Assembly: GCA_023397505.1 (NCBI GenBank)
Contig: JAEWUC010000005.1
Location: 737,170 to 801,169, forward strand
DNA length: 64,000 nt
Origin: Bacteroidota bacterium
GTDB lineage: Bacteria; Bacteroidota; Ignavibacteria; Ignavibacteriales; Melioribacteraceae
Direction of reading: 5' to 3'
The notes under the pieces are model-generated. The model saw only the letters and a program-made list of their open reading frames with translations. It was not told the DNA's origin and ran no database searches. Shown piece by piece: positions 60,551 through 64,000 of the stretch. Made by a program: the position numbers and the translations under genes. Positions within the stretch are counted from its first letter, which is position 1. Each line of letters opens with the position of its first letter.

Positions 60551-62401
60551 CTATTTTTTCTTCGAAGCGGATTTCTTTTGCGCCTGCTGTTGCTTCTCTG
60601 CCGCTTCCATCATTCTTGCCATAAATCCCTGTTTCTTTTTGGGATTGGCAACCGGCACTAATTCAATATCATTCGACCTGTGATTAACATACCACTGCTG
60701 GGTTATTGAGAATAAATTGAACATGAAGTAGTAAAGATTCAACCCTGACGGCAAGCCCATAAACATTAACGTGAACATAACGGGCATAATATAAACCATC
60801 GCCTTTTGCGAAGGATCCTTGATTGTCATCTTTTGCTGGATAAACATTGTAATACCCATCATTAGTGCGAGACCACTTACAATATCAATACCGAACAACG
60901 GTATTTTGAACGGGAGTCGGAACAACACATCGGGCGCAGAAAGATTATTAATCCAGAAAATGAACGGCTGCTGCCTAATATCAATAGCAACGTTTAACAA
61001 ACTCCACAACGCAATAAGAATAGGCATTTGCAAAAGCATAGGTAAACATCCGCCCATCGGATTAATGCCGTAAGTGGAATACAACTTCATTGTTTCCTGC
61101 TGCTGCTTCTGCATATCGTCTTTGTATTTTGCTTTTAACTCTGTAATCTTAGGCTGAAGCATCTGCATCTTCTTCATCGATCTTAAACTCTGCTTGTTAA
61201 GAGGATGAAGAGCAAATTTTATAATTATTGTAAAGATGATAATTACCAAACCGAAGTTGGAAACAAACTGATGTATGAATTGAAGAAGCGGAAGTAAAAG
61301 ATATTCCGACAACGGACGGATAATAAACTTCAACCCGAAGAAACTTCCGAAATCAAAAACCGTTTGAAAATTTCTATCGTAAGATTTAAGAATGTCGTAA
61401 TCGATTGGTCCCAAATAAAGAGTAAATGCGTCGCGCTGTTTACTCTCGCCCTTAAATTGTACTTTCAAACTTGCGCTGTAATATTCACGTTCATCGAGAT
61501 TTTGGCTTTTGATATGAGTTCCTTCAAAATAGGCTCCGCCTTCGTCGCTCGGATTATTCGGAGAAATAATCATCGCAAAATATTTATTACGAACGGCTAT
61601 CCAATCAATTTTACCGTTAATATCTTTTGTAACTTTTTCACCGCCTGTTGCATCAATGATAGTTTGTTCATCACCCGCGTAAACGCTTGCGTTGGAATTG
61701 GTGGCTTCGTCAACAGAATTTTTTTCGACGAAATTTAATCCGTCCGCCCACACAACGTCGTAACGGTAACTGCTGATAATATCATGCATGTTGTTAAGTT
61801 CAACTTCAACTTTGGATGCGTAATTATCACCGTAAATAATAAAATCTTTAACAATTGATTTATTGTCGCCTGCGGTGAATGTATAACTAAACTTAATCGA
61901 GTCTTTGCCGGAAACTTTATAGTAATAATTATCAGCGGGAGTTGTAAAATCCAGCGAAGATGTGTTTACAAGTTTTCCTTCTTTTGTAACGAATATAATA
62001 TTAAAATCGCCGCCGTTCTTGTTTGTATTTACAAGCTGAACGTACTGATTATAAAAATTCGTGTCTTCAACTTCGCTGTGATACCACGTTTTATATTTCT
62101 TTAAAAAGTACCTTCTGATTTTCGCGCCTTTGTTCGTAAGTTCTATCTTTGCAAGATCAGTTTCAATTGTAATAATTTTTTCGGGCAGGTTTGAAATTCC
62201 AAAGGGAGTTGTTTCATCCGGAGTTACTTCTTCAACAATTTTATTCTCTTTAACGTGCGGTTTTACAACCGAATCATTTTTAACTTGCGTGGTATCTGCT
62301 TTTGAGGGTGTTTGCGGCGGCGGTGTAGGCGAATTAAAATAAAGCCATACAACTAAAATTAATCCAATAAGTATAAACGCTAAGGTTGATTGTTTGTCCA
62401 T
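60551..62401 (-). CDS. yidC: membrane protein insertase YidC
   Basis: Inserts and folds inner membrane proteins with or without Sec. 616 residues: an N-terminal span (about 5-24), a large periplasmic beta domain (about 60-350), then five spans from about 355 with the substrate groove. NPMGGCLPMLLQMPILIALW is a family signature and the cytoplasmic tail is Lys-rich (KKQGFMARMMEAAEKQQQAQ and on). It is the fourth gene of rpmH-rnpA-yidD-yidC, transcribed 18 bases after yidD. Full-length and normal. Confidence 0.96.
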   Translation of the reverse strand: MDKQSTLAFILIGLILVVWLYFNSPTPPPQTPSKADTTQVKNDSVVKPHVKENKIVEEVTPDETTPFGISNLPEKIITIETDLAKIELTNKGAKIRRYFLKKYKTWYHSEVEDTNFYNQYVQLVNTNKNGGDFNIIFVTKEGKLVNTSSLDFTTPADNYYYKVSGKDSIKFSYTFTAGDNKSIVKDFIIYGDNYASKVEVELNNMHDIISSYRYDVVWADGLNFVEKNSVDEATNSNASVYAGDEQTIIDATGGEKVTKDINGKIDWIAVRNKYFAMIISPNNPSDEGGAYFEGTHIKSQNLDEREYYSASLKVQFKGESKQRDAFTLYLGPIDYDILKSYDRNFQTVFDFGSFFGLKFIIRPLSEYLLLPLLQFIHQFVSNFGLVIIIFTIIIKFALHPLNKQSLRSMKKMQMLQPKITELKAKYKDDMQKQQQETMKLYSTYGINPMGGCLPMLLQMPILIALWSLLNVAIDIRQQPFIFWINNLSAPDVLFRLPFKIPLFGIDIVSGLALMMGITMFIQQKMTIKDPSQKAMVYIMPVMFTLMFMGLPSGLNLYYFMFNLFSITQQWYVNHRSNDIELVPVANPKKKQGFMARMMEAAEKQQQAQKKSASKKK

Positions 62402-62419
62402 TCTAGTTCCTATAAAAAA

Positions 62420-62629
62420 TTATTCAACCGGGTCGTACCCGCCTTTGTTAAAAGGATTACATCTTAAAATCCGCCAAAGTGCTTTTAACCCGCCTTTAAA
62501 AATTCCGTGCTTTGTAATTGCTTGAGCCGCATATTCGGAACACGTTGGATAAAACCGGCAGGACGGAGGAAACATCGGAGAAATGAATTTCTGATAAAGT
62601 TTGATCAGCTTTAAAAAAACATACTTCAT
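62420..62629 (-). CDS. yidD: membrane protein insertion efficiency factor YidD
   Basis: A 69-residue peripheral membrane protein that helps YidC. FPPSCRFYPTCSEYAAQAI is the family signature, followed by GLKALWRILRCNPFNKGGYD. The first 15 residues form an amphipathic, basic helix. Positioned between rnpA and yidC as in most bacteria, one base after rnpA. Confidence 0.96.
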   Translation of the reverse strand: MKYVFLKLIKLYQKFISPMFPPSCRFYPTCSEYAAQAITKHGIFKGGLKALWRILRCNPFNKGGYDPVE

Positions 62630-62630
62630 A

Positions 62631-63125
62631 TTATAACTTTGTTCTGATCTTATTCATCAAACCAACAACATCTTCCTGCACATCCTTCAAAAAAATCATT
62701 CCGTAATTACGCTTATTAATTGTGAACGGTGAAAAAACGATAAATAATTTTATCGATTTCTTACTACATTCATCAACAATCTGTTCCTTATTTAAACGGA
62801 AAGAATCGCGCAATAATCTTTTTACCCTGTTCCTCCAAACCGCGTTGCCCGCTTTACGCGATACCGCATAAGCTGTCTTAACCCCGGGTGTACCGGAATT
62901 TCTATCTATTATATAAAGAGCTTTGAGTTTTTGCGAAGGAGAAATTAGCTGCTCTCCGGCGGAATAAATCAGATCAAATTCTTTTTTGCTTTTGATTTTT
63001 TCTTTTTTTGATAGTCCGAATTTTTTCAACCCTTTGCCGCTATTTGAAAACAGTTTTGTTTTACCAACAAGATTTTCAGAATGCGAATTCGAAGGCGTTG
63101 CGTTTTGCTTCGAACCAGACGTCAT
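62631..63125 (-). CDS. rnpA: ribonuclease P protein component
   Basis: Protein subunit of RNase P, which matures tRNA 5' ends. GLSKKEKIKSKKEFDLIYSA is the usual N-terminal and VSRKAGNAVWRNRVKRLLRD carries the RNR motif. The 164 residues include about 37 extra N-terminal residues (Ser/Asn/Lys-rich, SGSKQNATPSNSHSENLVG), not present in typical RnpA of about 115-130. The true start could be internal, but no other Met is available before the family core, so a long form or a non-AUG start is needed. It begins three bases after rpmH. Confidence 0.92.
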   Translation of the reverse strand: MTSGSKQNATPSNSHSENLVGKTKLFSNSGKGLKKFGLSKKEKIKSKKEFDLIYSAGEQLISPSQKLKALYIIDRNSGTPGVKTAYAVSRKAGNAVWRNRVKRLLRDSFRLNKEQIVDECSKKSIKLFIVFSPFTINKRNYGMIFLKDVQEDVVGLMNKIRTKL

Positions 63126-63128
63126 TTA

Positions 63129-63275
63129 TTAACGTTCGTCGCTGACTGTTAATTTTTTTCTACCTTTTGCTCTTCTGCGTGAAAGAACCTTACGACCGTT
63201 TTTGGTAGCCATTCTCTCGCGGAAACCGTGTTTATTCTTTCTTTTCGTCTTACTTGGCTGAAATGTACGCTTCAT
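63129..63275 (-). CDS. rpmH: 50S ribosomal protein L34
   Basis: A 48-residue basic ribosomal protein too short for many gene callers. The minus strand from 63275 reads MKRTFQPSKTKRKNKHGFRE, then RMATKNGRKVLSRRRAKGRK and KLTVSDER before the stop at 63129, a textbook L34. It starts the rpmH-rnpA-yidD-yidC cluster and lies just downstream of a promoter. L34 usually borders dnaA and the origin, but no dnaA is present in the 0.7 kb upstream. Confidence 0.97.
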   Translation of the reverse strand: MKRTFQPSKTKRKNKHGFRERMATKNGRKVLSRRRAKGRKKLTVSDER

Positions 63276-63306
63276 CTTTTATACCTTTTACATTTGAAAG
63301 TGCGCA

Positions 63307-63335
63307 AAATTAAATAAAATATGGCTAATTACCAA
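63307..63335 (-). promoter_or_regulatory. promoter of the rpmH-rnpA-yidD-yidC cluster
   Basis: On the minus strand TTGGTA (63330-63335), a 17-base spacer and TAATTT (63307-63312), with predicted start near 63300, 25 bases upstream of rpmH. Confidence 0.6.
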
Positions 63336-63898
63336 TTGCCTTTAAGGAATTATTATACAACAACTTACAAATTCCAAATAAACGCCGAAATCAAAACTTT
63401 ATGAATATTTGAGATTTATGTTTTCTTAATTGATGATTGAATATTGTTTGTTTCTTGGTAATTGAGGTCAGGATCTTTTTTAAAACAAGAGGGCGGAAAC
63501 CTCAGTGAACAGCCCAGCCGAAGTACCATTCACCGAAATAACCGCCGCCATCCAGAAAGCTTTTTTAGAGGGTGTGCTTTCGTCAATCATTACTTATTGT
63601 TCTGCTATTATAGTTGCAATTGAAATGCCAACGGGAAGACTTGTTTTTTGTTTCAAAAACGCAGTTTGAAAAATGCTGTTTTGTATCAATGTGAATCTTG
63701 TTATTAAATAGAGACAATAAAATCAGGCTAAAGAATTTCATCCCCGAATTAAAGTTTGGAGCCAAATAAACTACTTCGCCACAAGCGGCAGTGGTTTGCC
63801 TTTAGACATTAAAAATAAAAAAGGCGATCCTTATGGGACCGCCTTTCATTCTTTTTAGCTCACGCCTATTTAGAGACGCTACACCCTCAATAATTTCC
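63336..63898. other. long non-coding stretch upstream of rpmH
   Basis: No convincing gene on either strand. A 36-residue frame starting at 63590 on the minus strand (MIDESTPSKKAFWMAAVISV and on) and a nearby short Gly/aromatic run in another frame (LDGGGYFGEWYFGWAVH, about 63504-63557) are possible remnants, but neither can be supported. No DnaA box cluster (TTATCCACA-like) is visible, so an origin is not claimed. The right end holds the terminator at 63815. Confidence 0.5.
63815..63846 (-). terminator. terminator of the T9SS-tailed gene
   Basis: A stem of eleven pairs with one mismatch (AAAGGCGATCC, TTAT loop, GGACCGCCTTT-type arm; 63820-63846), followed on the minus strand by TTTTTTATTTTT. 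It lies about 52 bases after the stop at 63899. Confidence 0.8.
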
Positions 63899-64000
63899 TT
63901 ACTTCATCAGTATCATTTTCTTTGTCAAGTTAACGTTGCTGCCTGTTAATTTGTAGATGTACATTCCGCTCGCCAATCTGCTTGCTTCGAAACTTACTTT
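63899..64000 (-). CDS. C-terminal end of a T9SS-exported protein (sorting domain), N-terminus beyond window
   Basis: Only the last 33 codons are present. They read KVSFEASRLASGMYIYKLTG and on to NLTKKMILMK before the stop. The pattern LASGMYIYKLxG...KKMILMK is the type A Por-secretion sorting signal, which is cut off by the sortase-like system as the protein leaves via the type IX secretion pore. The rest of the protein, and so its function, is not visible. It shows that the organism has T9SS. Confidence 0.92.
   Translation of the reverse strand, partial: KVSFEASRLASGMYIYKLTGSNVNLTKKMILMK

Noticed and set aside
63504..63590. Possible short reading frames on the minus strand (a 36-residue frame and a Gly/aromatic-rich fragment)
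   Set aside because: Neither has a ribosome site, family match or consistent frame; they could be chance or decayed gene pieces.
63276..63898. Chromosome origin next to rpmH
   Set aside because: No dnaA gene and no DnaA-box cluster is visible in the window; the rpmH context alone is not enough.
1..64000. tRNA, rRNA, CRISPR, prophage or IS elements
   Set aside because: None was seen: no tRNA-like cloverleaf, no regularly spaced repeats, no transposase or phage genes in the window.

Overview
The window looks like chromosomal DNA from a member of the Ignavibacteria/Chlorobi side of Bacteroidota. The signs are a low-GC, tightly packed genome; a type IX secretion sorting tail at the right edge; Bacteroidota-type families (DUF5916 barrel, DUF4252, GH92, a membrane-anchored MutS-like ATPase); and promoters of the ordinary TTGACA/TATAAT kind with 17-base spacers instead of the Bacteroidetes TAnnTTTG kind. 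Taxonomy is inferred from gene content only. There are no tRNA or rRNA genes, CRISPR arrays, phages or complete insertion sequences.

Layout. 1-2.9 kb: arginine operon argC-argJ-argB (minus strand; argB cut by the edge) with a clear promoter overlapped by an ARG-box-like palindrome. 2.9-6.2 kb: secreted serine hydrolase with TPR tail, remnant of an XRE-type regulator, a TM1266-like small ACT-fold protein, and a lone response regulator. 6.2-16.9 kb: minus-strand accessory genes, including AlkD-like repair protein, SdiA-regulated lipoprotein, DinB protein, CLC chloride transporter with CBS and TrkA-C domains, two SpoIIE/PP2C phosphatases (one fused to a TraR/DksA-like zinc finger), RluA-type pseudouridine synthase, epimerase, and MutS-like membrane ATPase. 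17-23.3 kb: alanine racemase, methyltransferase with a small Cys-rich protein, GNAT, SDR and GH92 mannosidase.

23.5-36.7 kb: an unrecognised 599-residue family next to a Tat-type Cys-rich protein; two beta-carbonic anhydrases (one exported, one cytosolic); a pyrimidine pair (ATP-cone/uridine-kinase fusion plus yeast-type cytosine deaminase); and many small enzymes (nitroreductase, cupin, lipase, cysteine hydrolase, lone GroES, acyl-ACP thioesterase, Tat-exported Gfo/Idh oxidoreductase).

36.7-50 kb is the most striking region. Two complete multidrug-type efflux operons stand back to back, each headed by its own TetR gene: leftward TetR-MFP-RND-TolC, and rightward TetR-TolC-MFP-ABC-ABC-permease-permease. 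The short divergent control region shows two separate promoters, each with its own operator-like palindrome.

50-57.8 kb: DUF389 membrane protein, large DUF5916 outer-membrane protein, an ECF sigma / anti-sigma-like / DUF4252 cassette, VOC protein, a candidate PD-(D/E)XK nuclease and a TPR-like protein. 57.8-63.3 kb: the conserved rpmH-rnpA-yidD-yidC cluster, with a patatin-POTRA-barrel (type Vd-like) protein directly after yidC. dnaA is not present. The last 0.6 kb is mostly non-coding and ends in a T9SS-tailed protein fragment. Dispersed palindromic repeats lie at 18.2, 26.3 and 44.9 kb, with a degenerate one at 47.7 kb.
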